Part shown: positions 1-8,419 of the stretch, piece after piece | How positions within the stretch are numbered: the first letter of the stretch is position 1 | How the letters are laid out: each line of letters begins with the position of its first letter | Source: an uncultured Flavobacteriales bacterium | GTDB taxonomy: Bacteria; Bacteroidota; Bacteroidia; Flavobacteriales_D; Sanyastnellaceae | Direction: 5' to 3' | Assembly: GCA_938084585.1 (NCBI GenBank) | Contig: CALKFF010000004.1 | Coordinates: forward strand, 1 to 53,833 | DNA: 53,833 nucleotides | Made by a program: the position numbers and the translations under genes | Notes under the pieces: model-generated | Databases searched by the model: none | The model's input: the letters and a program-made list of their open reading frames with translations, nothing else | What the model was told of the DNA's origin: nothing

Positions 1-912
1 AGGCCCGTAGCCCATGGGACGGACGTTCATCCGGTAATCGACGATGTTGGCGCTGGGGATGCCTGCGAGTTCAGACACGAACAGGTTGTCGTCGATGGTC
101 TGCGGGGTGCTGCGCGATAAAAAGCGACTTCCAAATCCCAAGTCTGAAGCCCGTTTCCACACCTTCCGCACGACGTGTGGCGCCAGCCTCAGGCTCGTGC
201 CTTCTTGGTGGAACACCGCGTCGCGGGCCCCGACCATGTCAAGCAGGATGCCGAACCGGGCGCGGTACCCTGGACGGTGTGGGTTGGCAGCCCAAAATTG
301 ACTGCCCAAGCACCAGTCCTTGTACCCGTTTTGGGTGGAGGGCAACCACTCAGGACGGCCGTAGTCCTCCGCGTCAAAGAAGGCGATGTCCACCCCGATG
401 TCGGCGGGGACTTGGCCGAGTTGCCTTGCGATTTCCAACAGCACGCCCACACCAGAGGCTCCGTCATTGGCCCCGTCGATGGGTTCCCGTTGGCGCAGGC
501 TGTCTTTGTCGGCAAACGGACGCGTGTCCCAATGGGCAAAGAGCAACACCCGGTCGCGGGATTCCGGATGGAACGATCCCACGATGTTTTTCATGTGCAA
601 AATCGTCCCGTCGAACGCCCGGGCCCGGCCTTCTTGCACCGTGACCTGGGCTCCATGGCGGGCCAACTCGCTGGCCAACCATTCCGCGCATGCGTCGTGC
701 GTCTCGGTGTTGGGCACCCGGGGTCCAAAGGCCACCTGCGTCGCCACGTAGGCGTATGCCGAGTCTTCGTTGAATTCAGGGGTAAAAATGTCACCCGCCG
801 AAGGGGTCTTCGGGGCTGGGGTTGCGCCCGACCCAGCATCGGTACCGCATGCGGCGAAGGCCAGCACAGCCAACCCCACCAACCAAGGCGTTGCGAAGGT
901 CAACTTACCCAC
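1..912 (-). CDS. M28-family zinc peptidase / glutaminyl-peptide cyclotransferase-like lipoprotein (3' truncated)
   Basis: 304 codons are present and the C-terminus runs off the left edge of the window. The GTG start at 912 overlaps the end of cysS by 8 nt, so the two are probably co-transcribed. The N-terminus has a hydrophobic segment ending in AFAAC, a plausible lipoprotein box, so the protein is likely membrane-anchored and exported. The zinc-site motifs of the M28 family are readable: AHWDTRPFAD, then DGANDGASGVG, then FFDAEDYG, followed by WCLGSQFW. The AHWD and FFDAEDYG forms resemble the glutaminyl cyclotransferase-like branch of M28, so either aminopeptidase or pyroglutamate-forming activity is possible. 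Family assignment is firm; substrate is unknown. Confidence 0.85.
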   Translation of the reverse strand, partial: MGKLTFATPWLVGLAVLAFAACGTDAGSGATPAPKTPSAGDIFTPEFNEDSAYAYVATQVAFGPRVPNTETHDACAEWLASELARHGAQVTVQEGRARAFDGTILHMKNIVGSFHPESRDRVLLFAHWDTRPFADKDSLRQREPIDGANDGASGVGVLLEIARQLGQVPADIGVDIAFFDAEDYGRPEWLPSTQNGYKDWCLGSQFWAANPHRPGYRARFGILLDMVGARDAVFHQEGTSLRLAPHVVRKVWKRASDLGFGSRFLSRSTPQTIDDNLFVSELAGIPSANIVDYRMNVRPMGYGP

Positions 913-2386
913 GGCTCCAGCTGCTTCCGTCTTTGCCGTCCTGGATCGTGATGCCCTGCGCGGCGAGGACGTCGCGGATTTTGTCCGCCATTCCCCAGTC
1001 CTTGTTCGTTTTGGCGTCGGTGCGCATGTCCACCAACAAATCCAACAACGCGCCCGCTTCCTCGCCGGCACCCTCCGATTGGGTTTGGCTGACTTCGGAG
1101 GCCAACCCCAGCACGTCTCGCAGGAAGGCCTGGAAGGTGCCCTGAAGCGACGCGATGTCCTCGGCCGAGAGCGACACACGGCCTGCAGCCGCGCCGTTCA
1201 CGGCTTTCACGCCGTCGAACAGGGTGGCGATGAGGATGGGGGTGTTGAAGTCGTCGTTCATGGCGGCGCTGCACTTGGCGGCGAATGCCTGCACATCGTA
1301 GGCGGTCTCGCCTGTGGAAGGCTCAAGCGTGGCCAGGGTCTCCACCGCTTTTTCCAGCTTGGCCAGTCCTTTTTCTGCCGCTTGAAGCGCTTCGTTGCTG
1401 AAGTCCAACGTGCTGGCGTAGTGCCCCATCAACATGAAGAAGCGCACGGTCATGGGGCTGTAGCCCTGTTCCAGCAATTTGTGGTTGCCCGTGATGAGTT
1501 CTTCAGGCGTGAAGCCGTTGCCTTCGGACTTCGCCATCTTCCGGCCATTGACCGTCAGCATGTTGCCGTGCATCCAGTATTTGACGGGCTGGCTTTCTCC
1601 GTTGCACGCCACGTTTTGGGCGATTTCGCACTCGTGGTGGGGGAACTTCAGGTCCATGCCGCCGCCGTGGATGTCGAAAGTCTCGCCGAGGTATTTGGTG
1701 CTCATCACCGAGCACTCGAGGTGCCAGCCTGGGAAGCCCATGCCCCAAGGCGAAGGCCATTGCATGAGGTGGCTGGCGTCCGCGGCCTTCCACAACGCGA
1801 AGTCCAGGGGGTCGCGCTTTTCGCTTTGGCCGTCCAGTTCCCGGGTGGAGTTGAGGAGTTCGTCAATCTTCCGCCCAGACAATTCGCCGTAGGGGTGGTC
1901 TTCGCTGAAGGTGCGAACGCTGAAGTACACGCTGCCGTTCACCTCGTAGGCGTAGCCGTTGTTGACGATTTGCCTGATCGCTTCGATTTGCTCCACGATG
2001 TGGCCCGTTGCGGTGGGCTCGATGGAGGGACGCAGGATGTTGAAGACGTTCATCACGTCGTGGAAGTCGTTGGTGTATTGCTGCACCACTTCCATGGGCT
2101 CGAGGTTCTCCAGCCGCGCTTTCTTGCCAATCTTGTCTTCTCCGTCGTCGGTGTCACCGGTCAGGTGTCCGACGTCCGTGATGTTTCGGACGTAGCGGAC
2201 TTTGAAGCCCAAATGCTGCAAGTACCGGTAGACAATGTCGAACGTCAAAAAGGTGCGCACGTTGCCCAAGTGCACGTTGCTGTAGACCGTCGGACCGCAC
2301 ACGTACATGCCTACGAAGGGCGGGTTGAGTGGCTCAAAGCGTTCTTTTTGCCGTGTCAGGCTGTTGGCGATGTGCAGGGCGTCCAT
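905..2386 (-). CDS. cysS: Cysteinyl-tRNA synthetase
   Basis: 493 residues, the usual length. It charges tRNA-Cys with cysteine in the cytosol. The class I signature is GPTVYSNVHLGN at residues 31-42 (HLGN as the HIGH motif), preceded by the zinc-ligand Cys30. Further zinc-ligand candidates lie in LECSVM and FPHHECE, and the second signature appears as KMAKSEGN (KMSKS variant). The start is ATG at 2386. It lies 72 nt downstream of the threonine dehydrogenase gene on the same strand and overlaps the M28 gene by 8 nt, suggesting a three-gene unit. No clear promoter was found in the 72-nt gap. Confidence 0.97.
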   Translation of the reverse strand: MDALHIANSLTRQKERFEPLNPPFVGMYVCGPTVYSNVHLGNVRTFLTFDIVYRYLQHLGFKVRYVRNITDVGHLTGDTDDGEDKIGKKARLENLEPMEVVQQYTNDFHDVMNVFNILRPSIEPTATGHIVEQIEAIRQIVNNGYAYEVNGSVYFSVRTFSEDHPYGELSGRKIDELLNSTRELDGQSEKRDPLDFALWKAADASHLMQWPSPWGMGFPGWHLECSVMSTKYLGETFDIHGGGMDLKFPHHECEIAQNVACNGESQPVKYWMHGNMLTVNGRKMAKSEGNGFTPEELITGNHKLLEQGYSPMTVRFFMLMGHYASTLDFSNEALQAAEKGLAKLEKAVETLATLEPSTGETAYDVQAFAAKCSAAMNDDFNTPILIATLFDGVKAVNGAAAGRVSLSAEDIASLQGTFQAFLRDVLGLASEVSQTQSEGAGEEAGALLDLLVDMRTDAKTNKDWGMADKIRDVLAAQGITIQDGKDGSSWSRG

Positions 2387-2458
2387 GTCGTGGGGTTCGT
2401 GTTCAAATGCAAAGAAAAGACCAAACCCTGCACGTCATTCACCGGGCAGTCAGGCCTT

Positions 2459-3409
2459 TCAACCAACGGCAGGTTGGGAAAGTCCCTCCAAGATGGAGCG
2501 CACCAGCCCGGGGGTGTCGTGGGCGGCCTGCCACCCCCAATCGCTTCGTGCCGCAGTGTCGTCCAGGCTGTTGGGCCAAGAAGACGCGATGTCTTGCCGG
2601 GTGTCCGGGGCATAGAGCACGTTCAACGACACGCCCTGCGCATGCAACTCAGCCACGAGTTCTGCAGGGGAGAAGCTGCATCCCTGAAGGTTGTACGACG
2701 TCCTGACGCTCAATACATCGCCGTCGGCGGCCATCAATTCCAAGGTCGCGCGCACAGCATCCTCCATGGTCATCATCGGCAAAGTCTCGCTGGACTCGAG
2801 GTAGCAATTCAGGGGACGCCCTTCGACTGCGGCGTGGAACGCGTCCACGGCGTAATCGGTGGTGCCGCCGCCGGGCTGGGAACGGAAGCCAATCAACCCC
2901 GGGTAGCGCAAGCTGCGCACGTCCACGCCGTATTTCTGGTGGTAGTACTGGCACCACAACTCCCCTGACACCTTCGACACCCCGTACACGGTGGTGGGGC
3001 GGAGCCCCGTGTCTTGTGGGGTCGCGTCCTTGGGGGCGTCAGGCCCAAACACCGCAATCGAGCTCGGCCAAAACACCTTCGCCACGCGGCCGTTTTTGGC
3101 CAATTCCAACGCATGCAGCAACGGGTCCATGTTCAGTCCCCACGCTTGAAGGGGGGCAGCTTCGCCCTTGGCGGAGAGCATGGCGACCAGCATGTACATC
3201 TCGGCGGGTTGGGCTTGATCCACCAGCTCGGCCATGGCCGCTTTGTCGGTGGCGTCGCATTGCACGAATGTGCTCAGCGCGGCGTCGGGGTGGTCCACCG
3301 GCCGGATGTCGGCCAACACCACCCGCTCAGGGCCATGCTTTTGTTGCAAGGCCAGCATCAATTCGATGCCAAGTTGCCCTGCTGCACCCACAATGAGATA
3401 ATTGCTCAT
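2459..3409 (-). CDS. L-threonine 3-dehydrogenase, SDR type
   Basis: 316 residues from ATG 3409. An upstream in-frame codon exists but would lie inside the promoter element. The extended short-chain dehydrogenase fold is shown by the NAD-binding GAAGQLG at residues 8-14, the catalytic serine in WPSSIAVFG and the YxxxK pair in VYGVSKVSGE. The stretch RSLRYPGLIG and the PMMTMEDAVRA segment match the SDR-type threonine dehydrogenase described in Flavobacterium. That enzyme oxidises L-threonine to 2-amino-3-ketobutyrate, which a ligase converts to glycine. It is transcribed divergently from queA across a 33-nt gap. A general UDP-sugar epimerase is less likely given these motifs. Confidence 0.85.
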   Translation of the reverse strand: MSNYLIVGAAGQLGIELMLALQQKHGPERVVLADIRPVDHPDAALSTFVQCDATDKAAMAELVDQAQPAEMYMLVAMLSAKGEAAPLQAWGLNMDPLLHALELAKNGRVAKVFWPSSIAVFGPDAPKDATPQDTGLRPTTVYGVSKVSGELWCQYYHQKYGVDVRSLRYPGLIGFRSQPGGGTTDYAVDAFHAAVEGRPLNCYLESSETLPMMTMEDAVRATLELMAADGDVLSVRTSYNLQGCSFSPAELVAELHAQGVSLNVLYAPDTRQDIASSWPNSLDDTAARSDWGWQAAHDTPGLVRSILEGLSQPAVG

Positions 3410-3413
3410 GCAA

Positions 3414-3421
3414 CGAAAATA
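3414..3421 (-). promoter_or_regulatory. Candidate -7 element for threonine dehydrogenase gene
   Basis: Reads TATTTTCG on the minus strand, one base from the Bacteroidota consensus TAnnTTTG. Only 4 nt separate it from the ATG at 3409, so the transcript would be leaderless or nearly so. I see no TTG at the expected -33 distance. It is back-to-back with the queA element. Confidence 0.5.
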
Positions 3422-3430
3422 CACCGAGGG

Positions 3431-3438
3431 TACCTTTG
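3431..3438 (+). promoter_or_regulatory. Candidate -7 element for queA
   Basis: Reads TACCTTTG, a perfect match to TAnnTTTG, and ends 4 nt before the GTG at 3443. The same octamer stands before tRNA-Leu, mutY and the glycosyltransferase gene in this window. The nearest TTG upstream is 26 nt away, slightly longer than the reported 17-23 nt spacing. Confidence 0.6.
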
Positions 3439-3442
3439 GGTG

Positions 3443-4645
3443 GTGAATTCAAAGGAGTTTCAATATCCGTTGCCAGAGGAGGCCATCGCCACCGAGCCGG
3501 TGCACCCGCGAAGGGCTGCCAAGATGCTGGTTCGCACCAGCGAGGGAGAGGTGTCGCACCACACGTTCGAGGCGCTGCCCGACCTGCTTCAGCGTGAAGG
3601 GGTGGATGGCTTGTGGGCCAACGACACCAAGGTGTTGCACGCCAGAATTTTGGCGACAAAAACCACGGGAGGAGGGCTGGAGGTGTTCCTGTTGTCTCCC
3701 GGGTCGGCGCCCATGGAGTCGGTGCTCGCGAGCTCAGAACCTTGCCGCTGGAAAGCGATGGTCCGGAACGCCAAACGCTGGACGGACGGCCACGCTTCTG
3801 TGACCGGCACCGCAACCCACATGACCATCGAGCGTGAAGCTCGTGGAGAGGACGGCACCTGGACGGTGCGGTTGGAATGGGATTCGGACGCCACGTTTGC
3901 AGAGGTGCTTGAAGACTTAGGAAAGACGCCACTCCCTCCGTACATGCGCAGGGCGGCCGTCGAAGGCGACAAGGAAGATTACCAAACCGTGTTCGCCATG
4001 GCCCCTGGAAGCGTGGCTGCGCCCACGGCCGGCCTTCATTTTGACGACACGTTGTTGGCTGAATTGGAGGCGGTGGGCTTGCCCTTGGGCCGCTTGACGC
4101 TCCACGTCGGGGCGGGCACGTTCAAACCTCTGACAGAAGGCGCCGTGGAAGACCATGTCATGCACGCCGAGCGGTGTGTGGTGGGCAGGTCAAACCTGGA
4201 GGCGATGGCCCACCAATCCAGACGCGTGGCCACCGGCACGACGAGCCTCCGCACGTTGGAGAGTTTGTTTTGGCTTGCCGCCCACCATCGCCTGCATGAC
4301 GAGTGGCTGGACCGGGTCCCGCAACGCGCACCCTACGGCGAGCTTGACGCGACTTGTGCCGAATGGGGTTGGACGGATCAGGATGCCTTGGACCACCTCT
4401 TGGCGCAAGGTCCTTGGCGTGGGGGGCAGCTGAGCTTTGAAACCCAACTGATGATCGTGCCAGGCTACAAGGTGCGCATGGTGCACGGACTCATCACCAA
4501 TTTCCACCAGCCGGGCAGCACCTTGCTTTGCTTGGTGGCCGCGTTTGTGGGCGGAAGCGACTGGAAAGACATGTATGCCGACGCGCTTGCCAAAGGGTAC
4601 CGCTTTCTGAGCTACGGGGACGGGAGTTTGCTCCTGCGCAGCTGA
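3443..4645 (+). CDS. queA: S-adenosylmethionine:tRNA ribosyltransferase-isomerase
   Basis: 400 residues. QueA transfers and isomerises the ribosyl moiety of AdoMet onto 7-aminomethyl-7-deazaguanine in tRNA, making epoxyqueuosine. The N-terminus FQYPLPEEAIATEPV is the standard QueA opening. Later hallmarks are VAAPTAGLHF, LHVGAGTFKP and NFHQPGSTLL. The reading frame stays open far upstream, but family alignment and the promoter element place the start at one of two tandem GTG codons, 3440 or 3443. I chose 3443 because it lies 4 nt after the -7 element, the spacing seen elsewhere in this window. The gene is convergent with the PpiD-like gene and followed by a hairpin terminator. Confidence 0.95.
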   Translation: MNSKEFQYPLPEEAIATEPVHPRRAAKMLVRTSEGEVSHHTFEALPDLLQREGVDGLWANDTKVLHARILATKTTGGGLEVFLLSPGSAPMESVLASSEPCRWKAMVRNAKRWTDGHASVTGTATHMTIEREARGEDGTWTVRLEWDSDATFAEVLEDLGKTPLPPYMRRAAVEGDKEDYQTVFAMAPGSVAAPTAGLHFDDTLLAELEAVGLPLGRLTLHVGAGTFKPLTEGAVEDHVMHAERCVVGRSNLEAMAHQSRRVATGTTSLRTLESLFWLAAHHRLHDEWLDRVPQRAPYGELDATCAEWGWTDQDALDHLLAQGPWRGGQLSFETQLMIVPGYKVRMVHGLITNFHQPGSTLLCLVAAFVGGSDWKDMYADALAKGYRFLSYGDGSLLLRS

Positions 4646-4664
4646 CCCTCCCGCTCAACACGAA

Positions 4665-4690
4665 CAAGCCCCGCCAAAAGGCAGGGCTTG
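4665..4690. terminator. Hairpin terminator between convergent queA and PpiD-like gene
   Basis: Inverted repeat CAAGCCC/GGGCTTG with one C-A mismatch and then GCC/GGC around an AAAA loop. It lies in the 80-nt gap between the two stop codons and could act in both directions. No long T-tract follows on either strand. Confidence 0.6.
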
Positions 4691-4725
4691 CTTCACAACG
4701 GACGGGGTCCGTGGTTGTTCTGGAC

Positions 4726-6789
4726 TCAGTTCGCCGAACGACGGTTGTCGTCGATGTCTGCCTTCTTTTGCATGGCGTTCAACACCGTGAACGGGAAGTT
4801 GGCACGGGCACGTGTGGCGATGGTGCTTTGTTCTTCGAGGTAGCTGTCTTTGCTGCTGGCCTCGGTGACCTTTTGTGGGGCGATGACCCACACCCCTTCT
4901 TCGCCGACGATGGCGTTGGACATGTTGCCAATGGGGATGGACAAGGCCGCGCCTGCCACCTTAGGCTCTGCCCCAGCGCCGCTTCCGCGGACGGTTGGGA
5001 ACTTCACGCTGAGGTTGCGTCCGGTCTTCAAGGTCTCACCCACCGCAGCAGCCACTTCGTCCAAGTTGGCGCCCACCATCTTCTCGGCGTACAATTCGCC
5101 CTTGGCCTGGTTCATGGCTCCGGTCCGCATTTCTTCTTCCACGGCTTCCAAAGTGGGTTCTCCCGCTTCGGTGATTTGGTCCAAGTGGGCCACGATGTAG
5201 AAGTCTGAAGTCAAAATGGGGTTGGAGATCTCTCCTTGCGCGCTGCGGAAGGTCCAACCGACGATCTCGGCGGCGTCACGGACACCAGCGATGCTGCGCG
5301 CAGCAGGGGCAATGCTGTTGGCTTCCCCGGTGGAGTAGCCTGCTTCAGCGGCCGCGGCCATCAAGCTTTCCTTGTCGGTGGCGTTGATGGCGAATTCGCT
5401 CGCTTGGGCGTAGGCATCACGCGCTGTTGTGGCAGAGGCGCCGACTTTGCGGGTGATGTAGGCGACACGCGCTTCTTCCACTTCGCTCCGTCGGTCGAGC
5501 ACTTCGATGAGGTGCACCCCGTAGGTGGTTTCCACCCAGCCGATGGCGCCCACGGGCTTGTCGAAGCAGAAGTCTTCAAATGGCTTCACCATGCGGCCCC
5601 GTGGGAAGAAATCGTAGACACCACCGGTGCTCTTCGACCCAGGGTCTCCGCTGAATCGCTGAACCAAGTCGTCGAAGTCTCCGCCGTTGCGGAGCACGCG
5701 CTTCAGGCTGTCTGCACGCTGTCCGAGCTCGGCCATTTCAGATTCGTCTTTGGCGTCTTTCGCAGTCAACAAAATATGACGGCACTTGGCGGCTTCGTCA
5801 GGGACCATGGTGCGCTCGAGCACCTGGGCCACGGACATCATGCCGTTCTTGGTGTACGGGCCGACGACTGTTCCGACGGGCTCCTCGAAGAACTTGCTTT
5901 CGTTGACGTCGAGTTCAACTTGGGCGAGACGCAAATTCCGGATGTCTTCCTTCCCGTCGTTGGCTGCCTTGGCGAACGCCTCTGCGTCCTCTGCACCCTT
6001 CCACTCGTCCGCCACGGCGCCCAACTCGGCTTCCATCGCTTGGATGTCAGACTCGCTGGCCCCCACAGGGATTTTCACGTAGCTGATGTTGCGGCCCTCG
6101 GTTTGCTGGTACTGCGGATCGCCCTTGTGGGCGTTGTAGTAGGCCTTCACTTCGCGGTCGCTCACGCTCACCTCGCCGTCGGGGATGTTCTTGTACAACT
6201 TCGCGACGTACTGAATTTCAGCGGTGCGCTCGGCGTTGATGTGCTCGTACTTGCCCTCGATGGAGTTGGTGTACACCGCGTCGGCCATCAAGGCGTCCAA
6301 CTTTTCCTTCTTGCGCTTGGCAAGGATGAGTTTCTTGTAGCTCAAGAGGTTGACTTTGCCCTGGTCGGTGGTCAACATGGCGCCGAAATTCTGCTGCCAC
6401 ATGGCCTTGTTCTCCCCGTTGCTGTAGAACGCGCGGCTCATGTAGGGTGAGTCGAGGTTGCCAAACAGCATTTCTTGGAACTCGGCGTCGGTCACTTCAA
6501 TGCCGAGTTCGTTGTAGGTGTCTTCCAACACGATGTTGGACGTGATGTCGCCCCACACTTCGTCCTGGAGTTGCTCCCCGGAAAATCCGAGGCGGCGACG
6601 TTCGTCGAGCTCCATGCGGTAATCCAAGGCAGAAATGCTCTCGCCGCACACACTTCCCACATCACGCGCGTTGCCCTGTCCCATCAACGCGAGCACCGCG
6701 TCGTAGGGGATCAAAAAGCCGAGCATGCCCACGCCAATCATGCCAAGCAACAAGCCTTGCCTGTTGCGGATTTGTTCAATCATTGCCAT
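4726..6789 (-). CDS. PpiD-like membrane-anchored peptidyl-prolyl isomerase / foldase
   Basis: 687 residues from ATG 6789; a second ATG at 6783 is also possible. One N-terminal transmembrane helix at about residues 12-32 precedes a SurA_N-like helical region. A parvulin PPIase domain spans about 335-435, recognisable by KCRHILLTAKD, GGDFDDLVQRFSGDPGS, GGVYDFFPRG and TTYGVHLIEVLDR. The layout matches PpiD, which helps proteins fold as they leave the Sec channel. Length is a little above E. coli PpiD and typical for Bacteroidota. It is the last gene of the long minus-strand envelope block and has its own promoter-like element 5 nt upstream. Confidence 0.88.
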   Translation of the reverse strand: MAMIEQIRNRQGLLLGMIGVGMLGFLIPYDAVLALMGQGNARDVGSVCGESISALDYRMELDERRRLGFSGEQLQDEVWGDITSNIVLEDTYNELGIEVTDAEFQEMLFGNLDSPYMSRAFYSNGENKAMWQQNFGAMLTTDQGKVNLLSYKKLILAKRKKEKLDALMADAVYTNSIEGKYEHINAERTAEIQYVAKLYKNIPDGEVSVSDREVKAYYNAHKGDPQYQQTEGRNISYVKIPVGASESDIQAMEAELGAVADEWKGAEDAEAFAKAANDGKEDIRNLRLAQVELDVNESKFFEEPVGTVVGPYTKNGMMSVAQVLERTMVPDEAAKCRHILLTAKDAKDESEMAELGQRADSLKRVLRNGGDFDDLVQRFSGDPGSKSTGGVYDFFPRGRMVKPFEDFCFDKPVGAIGWVETTYGVHLIEVLDRRSEVEEARVAYITRKVGASATTARDAYAQASEFAINATDKESLMAAAAEAGYSTGEANSIAPAARSIAGVRDAAEIVGWTFRSAQGEISNPILTSDFYIVAHLDQITEAGEPTLEAVEEEMRTGAMNQAKGELYAEKMVGANLDEVAAAVGETLKTGRNLSVKFPTVRGSGAGAEPKVAGAALSIPIGNMSNAIVGEEGVWVIAPQKVTEASSKDSYLEEQSTIATRARANFPFTVLNAMQKKADIDDNRRSAN

Positions 6790-6794
6790 CGTCT

Positions 6795-6803
6795 CAAAGT
6801 CTA
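6795..6803 (-). promoter_or_regulatory. Candidate -7 element for PpiD-like gene
   Basis: Reads TAGACTTTG, i.e. TA, three bases, TTTG, one base longer than consensus. It is separated from ATG 6789 by 5 nt. Weaker than the perfect matches but in the same position relative to the start codon. Confidence 0.35.
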
Positions 6804-6856
6804 GTTGTAAGGATTGCGAAGATAACGTTTCCCAGTTTACTGGAAACCACGTTGGT

Positions 6857-8146
6857 TCAGGCGTCTTTGGCAGGCTTGAACTCCACCCAAAGGATGCGGT
6901 TTTCTTCCACTTCGCGAACCACAAATTCAAGCCCTTCCACCTCCACAACGCTGCCTGATTCCGGGATGTCTTCTGCGTGGTGGAGAAGCAACCCACCCAA
7001 GGTGTCGTAATGGCTTGCCTCGGGCAATTCCCACTCGTGGGTTTCGTTCAGCGCCCGAACTTCCCGACGGGCCGGGACGCGCCAAACGCCGTCGCCCAGC
7101 GCATGTTCCACATCGTCTTCGACCAAGTCATGCTCGTCGTCGATTTCCCCGAGCAGTTCTTCCACAATGTCCTCCATGGTCAAGATGCCTGCCGTTCCGC
7201 CGAACTCATCCACCACGACGGCCAGGTGTCTCCGGCGCTTCAAAAATTGACGCAACAGCTCGTCGCCGGCCATGGCCTCAGGGACGACAAACGTCGGCAG
7301 CAGGATTTCTTTGAGAGACTCAGGCAAGTCAAAGAGGTCTTTCGCATGGACATACCCCACGATGTGGTCCATGTCGCCTTTGAACACCACGAGCTTGGAA
7401 AACCCAGTTCCTGCGAACGTCGCCGTCAAGGCCTCCACGGTGGTGTTGATTTCCACGCCTTGCACCTCGTTCCGCGGCACCATGCTGTCTCGGGCTTGCA
7501 CGCTCGGCAGGTCCAAGGCGTTCTTCAGGATTTGCAATTCGTGTTCCAACTCTTGCTCGGGCTCCATGCGGCCACTGAGGGTCTCCAAGAAGTGGTCCAA
7601 GTCTTGGGCCCCAAGGGTTTCGGCTTCCGGAGACTCCTTCCCGCGGACGAAGGGCTTGAGCAGGCCTTGGCTTAGCTTGGTGATGAGCCAAGCCGGCAGG
7701 GCAAGCACGATGAATATCAGGAGCAGCGGGTATGCCAAGTTCCGCAGCCAAGCGTTGGGCGAAGCGTGAAACAAAGACTTGGGGATGAACTCGGCCAACA
7801 CGAGGACCACGGAGGTGGTCACAAGGGTCTGGGTGGCCAGGACGAGCAAGGGTTGCGAGGCACTTTGCCAATCCGCCACGCCGAACACCCACTCGCCCAC
7901 AAGTGACCCCGATTCGATGCCACAGAGCACGAGCGCCAGGTTGTTGCCCACCAGCATGGAGGCGATGAAGAGCTGGGGACGTGCATTCAGAAAGGCGACC
8001 ACCCGGCCACGCCAGCTTTGGGTGGCGTCGAGTTCAGTCTGGAGCCGGCTTGAAGCCACAAACGCCATTTCCATCCCAGAGAAAAACGCCGACGCGAACA
8101 GCGACAGCGCCAGAATCAGGATCGAACTCGAAGGGTCAGGGTCCAT
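6857..8146 (-). CDS. CNNM/CorC-type membrane protein with CBS domains (hemolysin family)
   Basis: 429 residues. The N-terminal DUF21/CNNM membrane domain (about 1-170) has four hydrophobic segments beginning ILILALSLFASAFFSGMEMAF. A CBS pair follows (RDSMVPRNEVQGV... HAKDLF; VVDEFGGTAGILTMEDIVEEL) and a C-terminal CorC/HlyC domain. These proteins are linked to divalent-cation transport, probably Mg2+, in the inner membrane. It is a paralogue of GldE (13246-14586). I assign gldE to the other copy because that one has the conserved ssb-gldE-gldD order. It has a promoter-like element 5 nt upstream and follows a small membrane protein. Confidence 0.85.
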   Translation of the reverse strand: MDPDPSSSILILALSLFASAFFSGMEMAFVASSRLQTELDATQSWRGRVVAFLNARPQLFIASMLVGNNLALVLCGIESGSLVGEWVFGVADWQSASQPLLVLATQTLVTTSVVLVLAEFIPKSLFHASPNAWLRNLAYPLLLIFIVLALPAWLITKLSQGLLKPFVRGKESPEAETLGAQDLDHFLETLSGRMEPEQELEHELQILKNALDLPSVQARDSMVPRNEVQGVEINTTVEALTATFAGTGFSKLVVFKGDMDHIVGYVHAKDLFDLPESLKEILLPTFVVPEAMAGDELLRQFLKRRRHLAVVVDEFGGTAGILTMEDIVEELLGEIDDEHDLVEDDVEHALGDGVWRVPARREVRALNETHEWELPEASHYDTLGGLLLHHAEDIPESGSVVEVEGLEFVVREVEENRILWVEFKPAKDA

Positions 8147-8151
8147 GAAAG

Positions 8152-8159
8152 GAAAGATA
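8152..8159 (-). promoter_or_regulatory. Candidate -7 element for CNNM/CorC-type gene
   Basis: Reads TATCTTTC (7 of 8 to consensus, final G to C) and is followed by 5 nt and ATG 8146. It occupies most of the 22-nt gap after the upstream gene, so an internal operon promoter is possible. Confidence 0.4.
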
Positions 8160-8168
8160 CGACCGACG

Positions 8169-8390
8169 TCAATTGGACGACGTCATGCGCAATCGGAAGA
8201 TTCGTCGAACGCCGTACCAAAGCCACGAAATGCAGGGAAACAGCCCCATGGACCACGCCGGCGTGTCCGTGCTCAGCCAAAGCCAGCCGACGTAGAGCGT
8301 GCCCACGATGGAGGCCACAAGCCAGAACCACTCGGCGGCACGTGCCGTCTTGTACGGAAGCGTTTGTTCGACGGGTTGAGGTTCAGACAT
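8169..8390 (-). CDS. Small two-helix membrane protein of unknown function
   Basis: 73 residues from ATG 8390; a TTG at 8408 would add six residues. I do not recognise the family. Two hydrophobic stretches, roughly residues 22-42 and 48-64, flank an acidic-polar loop, and the C-terminus is basic (RRIFRLRM), suggesting both ends on the cytoplasmic side. It sits between lptC and the CNNM/CorC gene in one transcriptional direction with short gaps, so it is probably translated from the same message. It may be an accessory subunit, but nothing in the sequence shows of what. Confidence 0.65.
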   Translation of the reverse strand: MSEPQPVEQTLPYKTARAAEWFWLVASIVGTLYVGWLWLSTDTPAWSMGLFPCISWLWYGVRRIFRLRMTSSN

Positions 8391-8419
8391 GATGCGAATG
8401 TCGGGCAACAGGAGGAAAG

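Noticed and set aside
770-2968. 732-codon open frame on the plus strand opposite cysS and threonine dehydrogenase
   Set aside because: Antisense shadow: high GC removes stop codons from the opposite strand. It lacks a family motif or signal and runs across two well-supported genes.
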